Source: Burkholderiales bacterium
GTDB lineage: Bacteria > Pseudomonadota > Gammaproteobacteria > Burkholderiales > Burkholderiaceae_C
Assembly (NCBI GenBank): GCA_003241965.1
Contig: QBMB01000003.1
Coordinates: 47,364 to 94,326, forward strand
DNA: 46,963 nucleotides
Reading direction: 5' to 3'
Shown: positions 1-8,102 of the stretch, piece by piece
How positions within the stretch are numbered: the first letter of the stretch is position 1
Layout: each line of letters starts with the position of its first letter
The notes under the pieces: model-generated
Databases searched by the model: none
What the model saw: only the letters and a program-made list of their open reading frames with translations
Told to the model about the DNA's origin: nothing
Program-made: the position numbers and the translations under genes

Positions 1-1482
1 CCCCGGCACGTCCCATGAGGCGCCCTGGCCGCTGACCAGGGCCGGCGGCTGGTGATCGCCCACGATGATCGTCACCATGGGCCGGGGCGCCCGGTGCAGC
101 AGGTAGTCCGACAGCCACGCGTGTTGGTAGCGCATGCTTTGCAGGTACCGCGGTACGGTCTGCCCCAACGACGCACTGGCTGCATCTGCCGCCGCCGCGT
201 CGGCCGGCGTGTAGGCGTCGGGGCGTGTCAATGACGGCCAGTCGTTCACGAAGGGTGCGATGGGGTGAAACGGGGCGTGGGTGCTGGTGGTGGGAAACAC
301 CACGAAGCGCGGTGCACGCTCGACCGTTCGGTCGAGTTCCTGGGCTTGCAGCAAGGCCAGAGCGGCCTGGTCGGGGATGCGCCAGTAGCCAAAACCCACC
401 CCCTGGTAGCCGATACCCGCGTCGTCGGCCAGGCGATCGAAGCCGTAGAACGAGCCTTCTGGCCAGGGCCGCTTGATGCCCGGCATCCAGCCCACCGTGC
501 GGTAGCCGTGGCGCGCGAAATGGCCCACCAGCGTGGGCCGCTGGCTGGTCATCAGCAGGTCGTTGGCGGCGGGGTCGGAGGTGTCCACACCGCTGAGCAG
601 CGCAGCGTGCGACAGCCAGGACGAGCCGCCGAACGTGGGCGCCGTCACGCGTGCCGAGACGACAAAGCGGCCACTGCCCCGGATGGCCTGGGCCAGCTCC
701 GCGCGTGGTGCGGCCAGCGCCTGAGCCTGCTGCGCGTTGTCGAAGGTGATGGCGCCGTAGGACTCGGCGAACACCAGCAGCACGTCGGCCGGGCCACGAT
801 CGCTGACGAGGCCGGAGAGGTCCCCATCAAAAGCCGGGCTCGGCCCCAGCGTGGCGCCGGCCTGGCCGGGCAGCCACACACGGGCCAGCAGCTGGCCCTG
901 GTGCACCAACGGCGGGGTGATGGGCAACGAGAAGAACCAGCGCGTGTCGCGATGGTCCGGCACGTAGGCGGCAAAGCTCAAGGTCAGTGCGCACGCAATC
1001 GCCAGCAGCCAAGGCCGGGGCCGCTGCCATGCCAGGCAGCCGGCGAGCACACCCAAGGACCCGCGCACCACCAGCGCCAGCAACAGCAGGCCCACCGCCA
1101 GCGCGAAGATCGCTGCTGCCACTTGCCAGCCCGCCATCGACTGGGCAGCGACCTGGATCAATTCGCCCGCGTGGCGCCCGTCCCAGTACACATTGACCGG
1201 GCGCCCCATCACCGCGGGTGCGGTGACGTTGGCGTACCGCACCATCACCAGGCCGACGAAGGCAGCGGTCCAGACCCAGGCAGCGCGGCTTGAGAGCCCG
1301 CCCCTCCACACCACCCAACCCATCAACGCCACCAGGGCCAGGCACAGCTCGAACGACAGCCGGGGCATGTAAGCCACCCCAAGACCGGGCCAGCGGTTCT
1401 CGAAGGTGAGCAGGGTGTTGAGCAGCCCGAAGGCCAGCGCACCACGCAGCAGCCAGCCCGGCGCTGCCTCGGCCGACCTCAC
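1..1482 (-). CDS. Membrane sulfatase/phosphoethanolamine-transferase-like protein, C-terminus cut by window edge
   Basis: The frame is open from a GTG at 1482 to the window edge, 494 codons, so the C-terminus is missing. The first ~200 residues hold several hydrophobic segments. The rest is an alkaline phosphatase/sulfatase-superfamily domain: metal-ligand Glu240 in FAESYGA, a nucleophile region PTFGGSSWLSHA, and a late GDHQPP metal motif near the edge. The layout resembles LtaS/EptA-type inner-membrane enzymes that move phospho-headgroups on the periplasmic side, but the substrate is unknown. The GTG overlaps the stop of the YceI gene (GTGA), which implies translational coupling. The neighbouring CDP-alcohol phosphatidyltransferase fits headgroup chemistry. 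Family assignment is firm; function is not. Confidence 0.8.
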   Translation of the reverse strand, partial: MRSAEAAPGWLLRGALAFGLLNTLLTFENRWPGLGVAYMPRLSFELCLALVALMGWVVWRGGLSSRAAWVWTAAFVGLVMVRYANVTAPAVMGRPVNVYWDGRHAGELIQVAAQSMAGWQVAAAIFALAVGLLLLALVVRGSLGVLAGCLAWQRPRPWLLAIACALTLSFAAYVPDHRDTRWFFSLPITPPLVHQGQLLARVWLPGQAGATLGPSPAFDGDLSGLVSDRGPADVLLVFAESYGAITFDNAQQAQALAAPRAELAQAIRGSGRFVVSARVTAPTFGGSSWLSHAALLSGVDTSDPAANDLLMTSQRPTLVGHFARHGYRTVGWMPGIKRPWPEGSFYGFDRLADDAGIGYQGVGFGYWRIPDQAALALLQAQELDRTVERAPRFVVFPTTSTHAPFHPIAPFVNDWPSLTRPDAYTPADAAAADAASASLGQTVPRYLQSMRYQHAWLSDYLLHRAPRPMVTIIVGDHQPPALVSGQGASWDVPG

Positions 1483-2096
1483 TTGCGCACGGCCTCGAAT
1501 TCAATGATGAGCGGTATCTCGTCGCCGACCCAGCCGTTGGCCACGGCGTAGGTCATGCCGTGGGCACTGCGCTTGAAGCTGCCGCGTGCGGACACACCCA
1601 TCACATAGGGCTTGCCGAGCGGGCCACCCAGCGGCGACTCGGCGCTCTTGTTCCAGGTGGCCTGCAGCGTGAGCGGCTGCGTCTTGCCCAGCAGTTCGAG
1701 CTGGCCGCTGATGTCAAAGGTCTTGTCGCCGGTGCGCTTGGCGGTGGTTGCGGTGAAGACCATCTTGGGAAACTCGCCGCTGTTGAGGAAGTCCGGGCCC
1801 TTGAGATGGTTGTCGCGCTTGGCCTGGTTGCTGAACACGCTGGCGGTTTCCACCTCGATGCGCAGCTCGGAGAGTGTGGCCGTGGCTTCGTCGAAGCGGT
1901 AACTTCCGCGCGCCGAGCGGAACAAGCCCAGCACCTTCGCGTAGCCGATGTGGTCGACCAGGAAGGCCACCGTGGTGTGCTCGGGGTCGAGCTCGTAGCG
2001 CGCGGCCTGGGCCTGGGCCGGAGCGCTCATGAGCAGCTGGGCGCTGCCGGCCAGGGCCGCCCAGAGGACGGCTGTGGTGAAGGTTCTTGCACGCAT
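1479..2096 (-). CDS. YceI family periplasmic protein
   Basis: This 205-residue protein has a Sec signal peptide: basic MRAR start, hydrophobic stretch, then SAPAQAQA before the mature part. The mature region carries the YceI pattern: YELDPEHTTVAFLVDH near its start, RGSYRFDEATATLSEL, FSNQAKRDNHLKGPDF and a closing PLIIEFEAVRK. YceI proteins are lipocalin-like beta barrels that bind isoprenoid or other amphipathic ligands. The gene lies 3 bp downstream of the CDP-alcohol phosphatidyltransferase and overlaps the sulfatase gene by 4 nt, so the three probably form one operon. Its ligand here is unknown; a role in carrying a lipid product is inference. Confidence 0.85.
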   Translation of the reverse strand: MRARTFTTAVLWAALAGSAQLLMSAPAQAQAARYELDPEHTTVAFLVDHIGYAKVLGLFRSARGSYRFDEATATLSELRIEVETASVFSNQAKRDNHLKGPDFLNSGEFPKMVFTATTAKRTGDKTFDISGQLELLGKTQPLTLQATWNKSAESPLGGPLGKPYVMGVSARGSFKRSAHGMTYAVANGWVGDEIPLIIEFEAVRK

Positions 2097-2099
2097 GGT

Positions 2100-2909
2100 T
2101 CAGTTCTCCGGTGGGGTGGGGCGCTGCTGCGCCAGGGTTCGCACGTCGATGGCGAAAGACAGGGTCAACAAAGCCAGGCTGATCGCGGCCAGCGTGCTGG
2201 CCAGCAGCGGCGCCACGGTGGGGCCCAGGCAGACGATCAAGGTTGTGATCTGGATCACGCACACGGTCTGACGGCGTTTGCTCGGCTGCAGCGGCCCGTT
2301 CAACCAGGGCCAGGCGAAAGCCGCCGCCACAAAGGCATAACGCATGAGTCCGCTGGCCAGAATCCAGACGCCGGCCTGGCCAGCCTGCACCACCAGCGCG
2401 CACAGCACCAAGGTGAAAGCCGCGTCGGTTTCCATGTCGAAGCGCGCACCGAACGCGCTGGCCAGTCCGCTGCGCCGGGCCAGCCAACCATCCACCGCAT
2501 CGAGCAGGGCCGTGAGCGTGGCTGCGATCACCAGCCACCAGGCGGCCGCCGGCATGTCGTCCAGCGGTGCGCGGGGCAGGGCTTCACCGATCAAAGCGGC
2601 CATCAGCGCCACGGCGCCCAGGCGCACCAGCGTCACCCGGTTGGCCGGACCAAAGCGTGCATGCGGATGTGCGCCAAGACCGCGCCACACCATCCAGGCG
2701 CCAGCGGCGTACACCAGCAGGGCCTTGAGGGCGAAGTCCAGACCCAGATCGGCCACCCAGCCCAGCCAGAACCCGAAGAGCAGCACCAGCGCAGCCACCG
2801 CCACCAGATCGCGCGCAGCGTCACGCGCCAGACCACGGCGGTCGGTGATGTCCTGCCGAAGCGGGGGCGTTAAGGGTGAACAGGCTGCGGTCTTCATGGT
2901 CTGCAACAT
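2100..2909 (-). CDS. CDP-alcohol phosphatidyltransferase family membrane protein
   Basis: A 269-residue polytopic membrane protein. It carries the complete CDP-alcohol phosphotransferase signature: Asp137, Asp140, Gly141, Ala144-Arg145, Gly154, Asp158 and Asp162 (DAVDGWLARR then GARFDMETD). Such enzymes displace CMP from a CDP-alcohol with a hydroxyl acceptor at the cytoplasmic membrane face. It has about 50 extra N-terminal residues with one or two added membrane segments. The ATG at 2909 is 79 bp from the divergent dehydrogenase gene, so both operons may share a control region. It is not obviously PgsA or PssA; the acceptor is unknown. Confidence 0.85.
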   Translation of the reverse strand: MLQTMKTAACSPLTPPLRQDITDRRGLARDAARDLVAVAALVLLFGFWLGWVADLGLDFALKALLVYAAGAWMVWRGLGAHPHARFGPANRVTLVRLGAVALMAALIGEALPRAPLDDMPAAAWWLVIAATLTALLDAVDGWLARRSGLASAFGARFDMETDAAFTLVLCALVVQAGQAGVWILASGLMRYAFVAAAFAWPWLNGPLQPSKRRQTVCVIQITTLIVCLGPTVAPLLASTLAAISLALLTLSFAIDVRTLAQQRPTPPEN

Positions 2910-2988
2910 AAGATGGTCATGGAAGGCGGCACTTCGCGGTGATCATGGCACGCACCTTTGCTCCGACCCGTCATATCCCTCTTCGTTC

Positions 2989-3990
2989 ATGACATCCACT
3001 CCAAATTCCACGACCACCGTTGCCCAGGCCTGCTGGACCGTGGCACCCGGCCGGGCCGAGATCCGCGACGAGTTGCTGCCTCCACTGGCGAGCAACGAAG
3101 CGCGGGTGCGGACCCTGCACACCGGCGTGAGCCGGGGCACCGAAGGCCTGGTGTTTCGCGGCGAGGTGCCGGCCAGCGAGGCGCAGCGCATGCGTGCCCC
3201 TTTTCAGGTGGGCGAGTTTCCCGCACCGGTCAAGTACGGCTACGTGAACGTGGGCGTGGTCGAGGCTGGCCCTGCCGATCTGCTCGGCCGCACCGTGTTC
3301 TGCCTGTACCCGCACCAGACCGTGTACCAGGTGCCGGCTCAGGCCGTGATTCCCCTGCCGGACGGCGTGCCGCCCGCGCGCGCGGTGCTGGCCGCCAACC
3401 TGGAAACCGCGATCAACGCGCTGTGGGACGCCGCACCGCGCCTGGGCGACCGCATCGCCGTGGTGGGCGGTGGCACGCTGGGTCTGCTGGTGGCGTGGCT
3501 CGCGGCGCGTCTGCCGGGCTGCGAGGTGCAGGTGATCGACACCGAAGCCAGCCGCGCCGCCATCGCAGGCATGTTGGGCGCCGGGTTTTCCCTGCCCAGG
3601 GATGCACGCGCAGATGCCGACCTGGTGGTGCACACCAGCGGGCAGGGCGCGGGCCTGGCCACCGCGCTGCGGCTGGCGGCGTTTGAGGCCACCGTGCTCG
3701 AACTCAGCTGGTACGGCAACCGAGCGGTGAGCGTGCCGCTGGGCGAAGCCTTTCACTCCCAGCGCCTCACGCTGAAAAGCTCCCAGGTGGGCCAGGTGGC
3801 CACCGGGCAGCGCGGCCGCTGGAGCCACCGCCGCCGGCTCGAACTCGCGCTCTCCCTGCTCACCGACCCGGTGCTGGACCGCCTCATCACGCACAGCGCG
3901 CCTTTTCAAGAATTGCCCCAGGTTCTGAAGCACCTGGCCGGACCTTCCGCGACCGACACGCTGTGCCACCGCATCGACTACCCCGTCTGA
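2989..3990 (+). CDS. MDR (zinc-type) alcohol dehydrogenase-like oxidoreductase without the catalytic zinc cysteine
   Basis: A 333-residue medium-chain dehydrogenase. The N-terminal domain has the TGVSRGTE motif (45-52), the version found in BchC-like dehydrogenases, where the position of the usual catalytic-zinc Cys is not Cys. The Rossmann fold starts at VVGGGTLGLLV with the glycine motif at 160-165, followed by an acidic residue (VIDTE) that favours NAD. I chose the ATG at 2989; the frame stays open far upstream, but that part overlaps the divergent gene. No strong Shine-Dalgarno is visible. It is the first gene of the run dehydrogenase, PTPS-like, glycosyltransferase, methyltransferase, so its substrate is probably an intermediate of that pathway. 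Confidence 0.8.
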   Translation: MTSTPNSTTTVAQACWTVAPGRAEIRDELLPPLASNEARVRTLHTGVSRGTEGLVFRGEVPASEAQRMRAPFQVGEFPAPVKYGYVNVGVVEAGPADLLGRTVFCLYPHQTVYQVPAQAVIPLPDGVPPARAVLAANLETAINALWDAAPRLGDRIAVVGGGTLGLLVAWLAARLPGCEVQVIDTEASRAAIAGMLGAGFSLPRDARADADLVVHTSGQGAGLATALRLAAFEATVLELSWYGNRAVSVPLGEAFHSQRLTLKSSQVGQVATGQRGRWSHRRRLELALSLLTDPVLDRLITHSAPFQELPQVLKHLAGPSATDTLCHRIDYPV

Positions 3991-4008
3991 AGAAAAGAGA
4001 ACTCCACC

Positions 4009-4443
4009 ATGTACGCCGTCAACGTCAGAGACCATTTCATGATCGCCCACAGCTTCCAGGGCGAGGTGTTCGGACCCGCCCAGCGCATGCACGGCGCCAC
4101 CTACGTGGTGGACCTTGAATTGCGCCGCGAGGCGCTGGACGCCGACGGGATCGTGGTCGACATCGGTCTGGCCACCCAGGTGCTGCGCGAGGAGCTGGCC
4201 GCGCTGAACTTTCGCAATCTCGACGACGTGCCCGAGTTCAAGGGCCGCAACACCACCACCGAATTCCTCTCGCGCCTGATCTTCGACCGTGTGGCCGCGC
4301 GCATCGCGGCCGGTGACCTCGGTGCCCACGCCTTGCCGTCAGCGACATCCACCGGTGTCCAGCAAATGCGCGTGACACTCAACGAATCGCACGTGGCCTG
4401 GGCCTCGTACGAAGGCGCTCTGCCCGTGCGCGCTTCCGCGTGA
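4009..4443 (+). CDS. PTPS/QueD-fold protein lacking the known catalytic residues
   Basis: A 144-residue T-fold protein of the 6-pyruvoyl-tetrahydropterin synthase / 6-carboxytetrahydropterin synthase family. Family marks are FMIAHSF (zinc His14), MHGATY (27-32), GIVVDIG (47-53), [12 protein letters not shown] (66-77), NTTTE (81-85) and Glu126 in [11 protein letters not shown], the pterin-anchoring Glu position. Departures are striking. The HGH zinc pair is HGA (His28, Ala30). The catalytic Asp-His of LDHxNL is Asn67-Phe68. The whole protein has no cysteine, so the catalytic Cys is absent. It therefore probably does not do QueD or PTPS chemistry; it may bind a pterin-like compound or catalyse something else. 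Its stop overlaps the next start (GTGA). Confidence 0.85.
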   Translation: MYAVNVRDHFMIAHSFQGEVFGPAQRMHGATYVVDLELRREALDADGIVVDIGLATQVLREELAALNFRNLDDVPEFKGRNTTTEFLSRLIFDRVAARIAAGDLGAHALPSATSTGVQQMRVTLNESHVAWASYEGALPVRASA

Positions 4444-5483
4444 GCGCCTGCTGCTTCCTGATTCCGGGCGACTGGAACACCCCCACCGGGGGTTACACCT
4501 TCGACCGGCGAATGGTGCTGGCGCTGCGCGAGGTCGGTTGGGCGGTCGAGGTGTGTCGTCTCGACGGCGCCTGGCCGCAACCCGACGCCGCCGAGCTCGC
4601 TGGTGCAGCGGCCCGGATCGCTGCGCTGGCCGACGGCACGCTGGTGGTGGCCGACGGCCTGGCCTTCGGCACCCTGGCCGAGGTGGTGGCGCCGCACGCT
4701 GCGCGCCTGCGCTGGGTGGCGCTTGTGCACCACCCTCTGCACCTGGAGAGCGGACTGTCGGACGCCGCACGACGGCAACTGCTGGCCAACGAAACACATG
4801 CCCTGCTACATGCGCGCCACCTGGTCGTGCCCAGCCCGGCCACCGCCATCGACGTGGCAGCGATGGGCGTTTCGCCGGCGCACATCACCGTGGTGGAGCC
4901 CGGCACCGACCCGGTGCCGATGGCGGTCAGACCCCCGCGCGAGGGCCCGTTGCGCCTGCTCTGCGTGGCCACGCTCACGCCGCGCAAGGGCCACAGCCTG
5001 TTGCTGCAGGCCCTGGCTGGGCTGATGCATCTGGACTGGGAGCTGCACAACGTGGGCAGCGCCATGCGCGACCCAGCCACCGCCGAACACCTGCGCCTGC
5101 TGGCCGCGCCGCTGGGCGCGCGCGTGTTCTGGCACGGCGAGGTGAACGAGCAGGCGCTGCACGCCCACTACGCAGACGCCGATGTGTTCGTGCTGGCCTC
5201 GCTGCACGAAGGCTTCGGCATGGTGATCACCGAGGCCCTGGCGCACGGACTGCCGGTGGTGGCCAGCGATGCCGGTGCCCTGGCGCAGACACTGCCGGGC
5301 GGCGCCGGCCTGCAAGTGCCCGCAGGCGAGGTCGCGCCTTTGCAGGTGGCTCTGGCGCACATCCTGTCCGACGCCGGGTTGCGCGAGCGCCTGGGCGCAG
5401 GGGCCCGTGCGGCGGCCGAACAGTTGCCGACCTGGCCCCAGCAGGCTTTGCTCCTGGCCCGTGCGCTGGAGCGGGTCGCATGA
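4440..5483 (+). CDS. GT4 family glycosyltransferase
   Basis: A 347-residue GT-B retaining glycosyltransferase. The N-terminal acceptor domain begins with [10 protein letters not shown], the Gly-rich loop of family 4. The C-terminal donor domain has the ATLTPRKGH segment and the E-x7-E motif [10 protein letters not shown] (Glu257 and Glu265) that binds the nucleotide sugar. It starts with GTG at 4440, overlapping the PTPS-like stop by 4 nt, and ends overlapping the methyltransferase ATG by 4 nt. This strict coupling implies one pathway. It is predicted cytoplasmic. The sugar and acceptor cannot be told; a pterin-like or pyrimidine acceptor is inference from context. Confidence 0.88.
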   Translation: MSACCFLIPGDWNTPTGGYTFDRRMVLALREVGWAVEVCRLDGAWPQPDAAELAGAAARIAALADGTLVVADGLAFGTLAEVVAPHAARLRWVALVHHPLHLESGLSDAARRQLLANETHALLHARHLVVPSPATAIDVAAMGVSPAHITVVEPGTDPVPMAVRPPREGPLRLLCVATLTPRKGHSLLLQALAGLMHLDWELHNVGSAMRDPATAEHLRLLAAPLGARVFWHGEVNEQALHAHYADADVFVLASLHEGFGMVITEALAHGLPVVASDAGALAQTLPGGAGLQVPAGEVAPLQVALAHILSDAGLRERLGAGARAAAEQLPTWPQQALLLARALERVA

Positions 5484-6376
5484 GCGCGGCGATCTTCAGC
5501 GCCGACTGGCTGCAGCAGCGCGAGCCGTTCGACGCCGCTGCGCGCGACCATGCGGCCGGTGGCCTGCAGCTGCAGCGCCGGCTCGCCGAGCTGCGACCAC
5601 CCAACGCCAGACCGTGGCGCGTGATCGACCTGGCCTGCGGCACCGGCGCCAACCTGCGCTGGCTCGCGCCCCGGCTGGGTGGTGCACAACAGTGGCTGGT
5701 GGTGGACCACGACGCCGCATTGCTGCGGTGCTGGCCTGAGCGCCTGGCCGATGCAGGCGGTGTGCCAGCCGGCCCCGACACGGCGCTGGACGTGCCCATT
5801 TCCTTCACCGGCACGGGGTTCGAGGCGACCGTCGTGCGCCAGCAACTTGACCTGATGGCGGGGCTGGAAACGCTGCCCTGGCACGCGGCCGACCTCGTCA
5901 CCGCTTCGGCGCTGCTCGACCTGGTGGGCACCGCCTGGCTGCACCGCCTGGTGGCGGCCAGCGCGGCGTCGGGTGTTGCCCTGCTCATGAGCCTCACAGT
6001 CGACGGCCGCCCCATCTGGACGCCCGAAGACCCGATGGACGCTACGGTGGGCGCTCTGTTTGGCGAGCACCAGCGCGGCGACAAGGGACTGGGTCCAGCC
6101 CTCGGCCCGGGTGCTGTGGCGGTATTGCAAAGCGCGCTCGTGGCTGCGGGTTACCGCGTGTTCAGTGCAACCAGCGACTGGTGGCTCGACGGCCGCGAGA
6201 GCCCTCAGGCGAGGGCGCTGCAGTGCTCCCTGATCGACGGCATCGGGGGCGCGGCCGGTGAACAGTCCCGCTCAAACGCGGCCCGGGTGCGGGCGTGGCA
6301 GCAGAGGCGTCTTTCGATGGCGCACGAGACTCAACTGCGGGTGGGCCACCTGGACCTGCTGGCCCTGCCTCCCTAG
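5480..6376 (+). CDS. Class I SAM-dependent methyltransferase
   Basis: A 298-residue protein. Motif I is VIDLACGTGANLRW (48-61), followed by WLVVDHDAALL, whose acidic residue normally binds the SAM ribose. LVTASALLDLVG matches the later strand-helix that follows the SAM pocket. The ATG at 5480 lies inside the ATGA overlap with the glycosyltransferase stop. It is the last plus-strand gene of the operon. Its stop TAG overlaps the stop of the convergent RibD-like gene on the shared palindrome CCTAGG. The substrate is unknown; O- or N-methylation of a pathway intermediate is inferred. Confidence 0.85.
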   Translation: MSAAIFSADWLQQREPFDAAARDHAAGGLQLQRRLAELRPPNARPWRVIDLACGTGANLRWLAPRLGGAQQWLVVDHDAALLRCWPERLADAGGVPAGPDTALDVPISFTGTGFEATVVRQQLDLMAGLETLPWHAADLVTASALLDLVGTAWLHRLVAASAASGVALLMSLTVDGRPIWTPEDPMDATVGALFGEHQRGDKGLGPALGPGAVAVLQSALVAAGYRVFSATSDWWLDGRESPQARALQCSLIDGIGGAAGEQSRSNAARVRAWQQRRLSMAHETQLRVGHLDLLALPP

Positions 6377-7323
6377 GTCTGGGACGGGCGCAGGTCCAGA
6401 TCCCAGAGCATGTCCAGCCCCAGCGCCAGCGTTCGTGCTGTGGGGCGCGGGCAATCGGCCATCACCGCGTGGGCGGGAGCCTGCAAGCCTCGGCGCCCGT
6501 TGCCGATGAGGACGGGCGCGACCACCAGGTGCAGGCGGTCCAGCGCACCGGCGGTGAAAAAGCGCGAGACGGTGATGCCACCGCCCTCGACGAACAGGGG
6601 TTGCAAGCCGCGCCTGGCCAAGGCGGCCACCACCGGCTGCGGGTGGTAGCCCGCGGTGGCGTCCGTGGCCAGCAGATCGTCGACCGCCAGCACCTCGGCG
6701 GGATGTGGCGCACCCACCGTTGCATGGGCCGGCGCCTGATGCAGACGGGCCCGGGCCTGCGCCGCGTGGCGGCCGTCACACACCCACAGTGTGGGCGCCT
6801 GCCCGTCGCGAAATACGCGCGATAGGCCGTCCAGACGCGCGGCCGGGTCGATCACCACACGCACGGGCTGCGGCCCCGGCACACGCCGGGTGGTGAGTTG
6901 CGGGTTGTCGGTGGCCACCGTGCCCGCACCGACCAGCACCGCATCACACAGCGCGCGCAATCGGTGCAAGTGCAGCAGGCAGTGGGCGCCGTTGACGTAG
7001 TAGGAGTCGCCGGTGGCGGTGGCCACAAAACCGTCCAGGCTCTGGCCGAGCTGGGCCACCACCCATGGCTTGTCGCCGCGTGCCCGGCCCTGGCGCGCCC
7101 GCGCATCAAGCAGGGGTTTGTACAGGTCGAACAGGGCCGAGGTTCGTGCGCTGACCGCGCCATCCACGCTCCAGCCGCCGTCTGGCCTGTGGCTCAGTTG
7201 CGGTGTGTAACTGCCGTCACGCGCGCGCAGCATCTGAAGCCAGAACCCTGGCCAGTCGAGCGGGACATCCGAAACAGGGTCGCAGGCCGGGGCAGGAGGG
7301 GTAAGCAACTCGGTCGAGGGCAT
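6373..7323 (-). CDS. RibD C-terminal-type reductase with N-terminal extension
   Basis: A 316-residue protein. From about residue 86 it is a RibD reductase / DHFR-like domain: KPWVVAQLGQSLDGFVA, LVGAGTVATDNPQLTTR (130-146), VRVVIDP, and PLFVEGGG near 250 for NADPH binding. RibD reductases reduce the ribosyl group of a pyrimidine from riboflavin synthesis. The usual N-terminal zinc deaminase domain is absent; instead about 85 residues (for example DWPGFWLQML) match nothing I know. The ATG at 7323 is the first reasonable start. It converges on the methyltransferase with a 4-nt stop overlap. A dedicated reductase for the pathway next door is more likely than a second riboflavin enzyme. Confidence 0.82.
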   Translation of the reverse strand: MPSTELLTPPAPACDPVSDVPLDWPGFWLQMLRARDGSYTPQLSHRPDGGWSVDGAVSARTSALFDLYKPLLDARARQGRARGDKPWVVAQLGQSLDGFVATATGDSYYVNGAHCLLHLHRLRALCDAVLVGAGTVATDNPQLTTRRVPGPQPVRVVIDPAARLDGLSRVFRDGQAPTLWVCDGRHAAQARARLHQAPAHATVGAPHPAEVLAVDDLLATDATAGYHPQPVVAALARRGLQPLFVEGGGITVSRFFTAGALDRLHLVVAPVLIGNGRRGLQAPAHAVMADCPRPTARTLALGLDMLWDLDLRPSQT

Positions 7324-7414
7324 CTGATCATCATCGCATCCGTTGTGCAGTACCGGACCAAAACCCGCAAAGACCCGCAATGGCCCTCGACTTGACGCCC
7401 GCGCAGAACGCCGC

Positions 7415-7981
7415 CTACTTCCACTGCGGCGCGTAGTACGGGTCCTCGCCCACGTTCCCGCCCGAGCCCTCTGTGCCACCCGCTGACAACCCGGCCAGGC
7501 ACAGCGCGAGTCCGATGCCGGTCAGCAGCAAAGGCAACAGCGAGACCGGCGAGACCGCCGCAGCGCGCCAGGCCCACAACACCGCCACACCACAGGCTGT
7601 GGCCAGCATCATGGCCAACTGGGCCAGCAGCAGCGAGCCACCCAGAGCACCCCAGGCGGCCAACCCGAGCGCGAGGAGTGTCAGCACTACAGCAGCGATC
7701 AAGCCGTTGCGCCGCGCCATGGCCCGTGTGCCCGGTGCCTTGAGCGCGATGGCCAGTGCGGCCAGCAGCGTGCTGCACAGGGCCACCCAGGGCAGCACCT
7801 GCGCTCGCGACGCCGCCGGCCAATCGAACCCGGGCCAAACGGCCAGGGCCAGCACCAGCCCGAGCGCCGCCCCCAGCACCGCCCAACGCAGGCCCAACTG
7901 GCGCAACAGCAGGCTGATGGCCATGGCCAGCACAAAAGGCAGCACCAGGCTCTGGAAGGCGGGATGGTGGAGGAATGACAT
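7415..7981 (-). CDS. Hypothetical polytopic membrane protein
   Basis: A 188-residue protein with about six hydrophobic segments (for example VLPFVLAMAISLLL, AVLGAALGLVLALAVW, GLIAAVVLTLLALGLAAW). I do not recognise the family. The ATG at 7981 begins MSFLHHPAFQS; the frame stays open upstream but that part is arginine/serine-rich shadow sequence over the divergent PaiB-like gene. The C-terminus is short and polar (DPYYAPQWK). It lies 91 bp upstream of the RibD-like start on the same strand, so cotranscription is possible, but nothing ties it to that pathway. Confidence 0.6.
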   Translation of the reverse strand: MSFLHHPAFQSLVLPFVLAMAISLLLRQLGLRWAVLGAALGLVLALAVWPGFDWPAASRAQVLPWVALCSTLLAALAIALKAPGTRAMARRNGLIAAVVLTLLALGLAAWGALGGSLLLAQLAMMLATACGVAVLWAWRAAAVSPVSLLPLLLTGIGLALCLAGLSAGGTEGSGGNVGEDPYYAPQWK

Positions 7982-8102
7982 GGCGTGTGACGTGTAGCGT
8001 GTGTTCCCATCATCCCACCGGCACTCGGTTTTGCGGTGCGGGAATACACTGCGGCTCCCGCGCCCGAACCCTTGCCCGAAACCCCGCCCGAAAGAGGCTG
8101 CC

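Noticed and set aside
2344-2988. Open extension upstream of the dehydrogenase gene on the plus strand
   Set aside because: It lies antisense to the CDP-alcohol transferase, whose signature motif is intact, and its own sequence is Ser/Ala/Arg-rich shadow without a domain.
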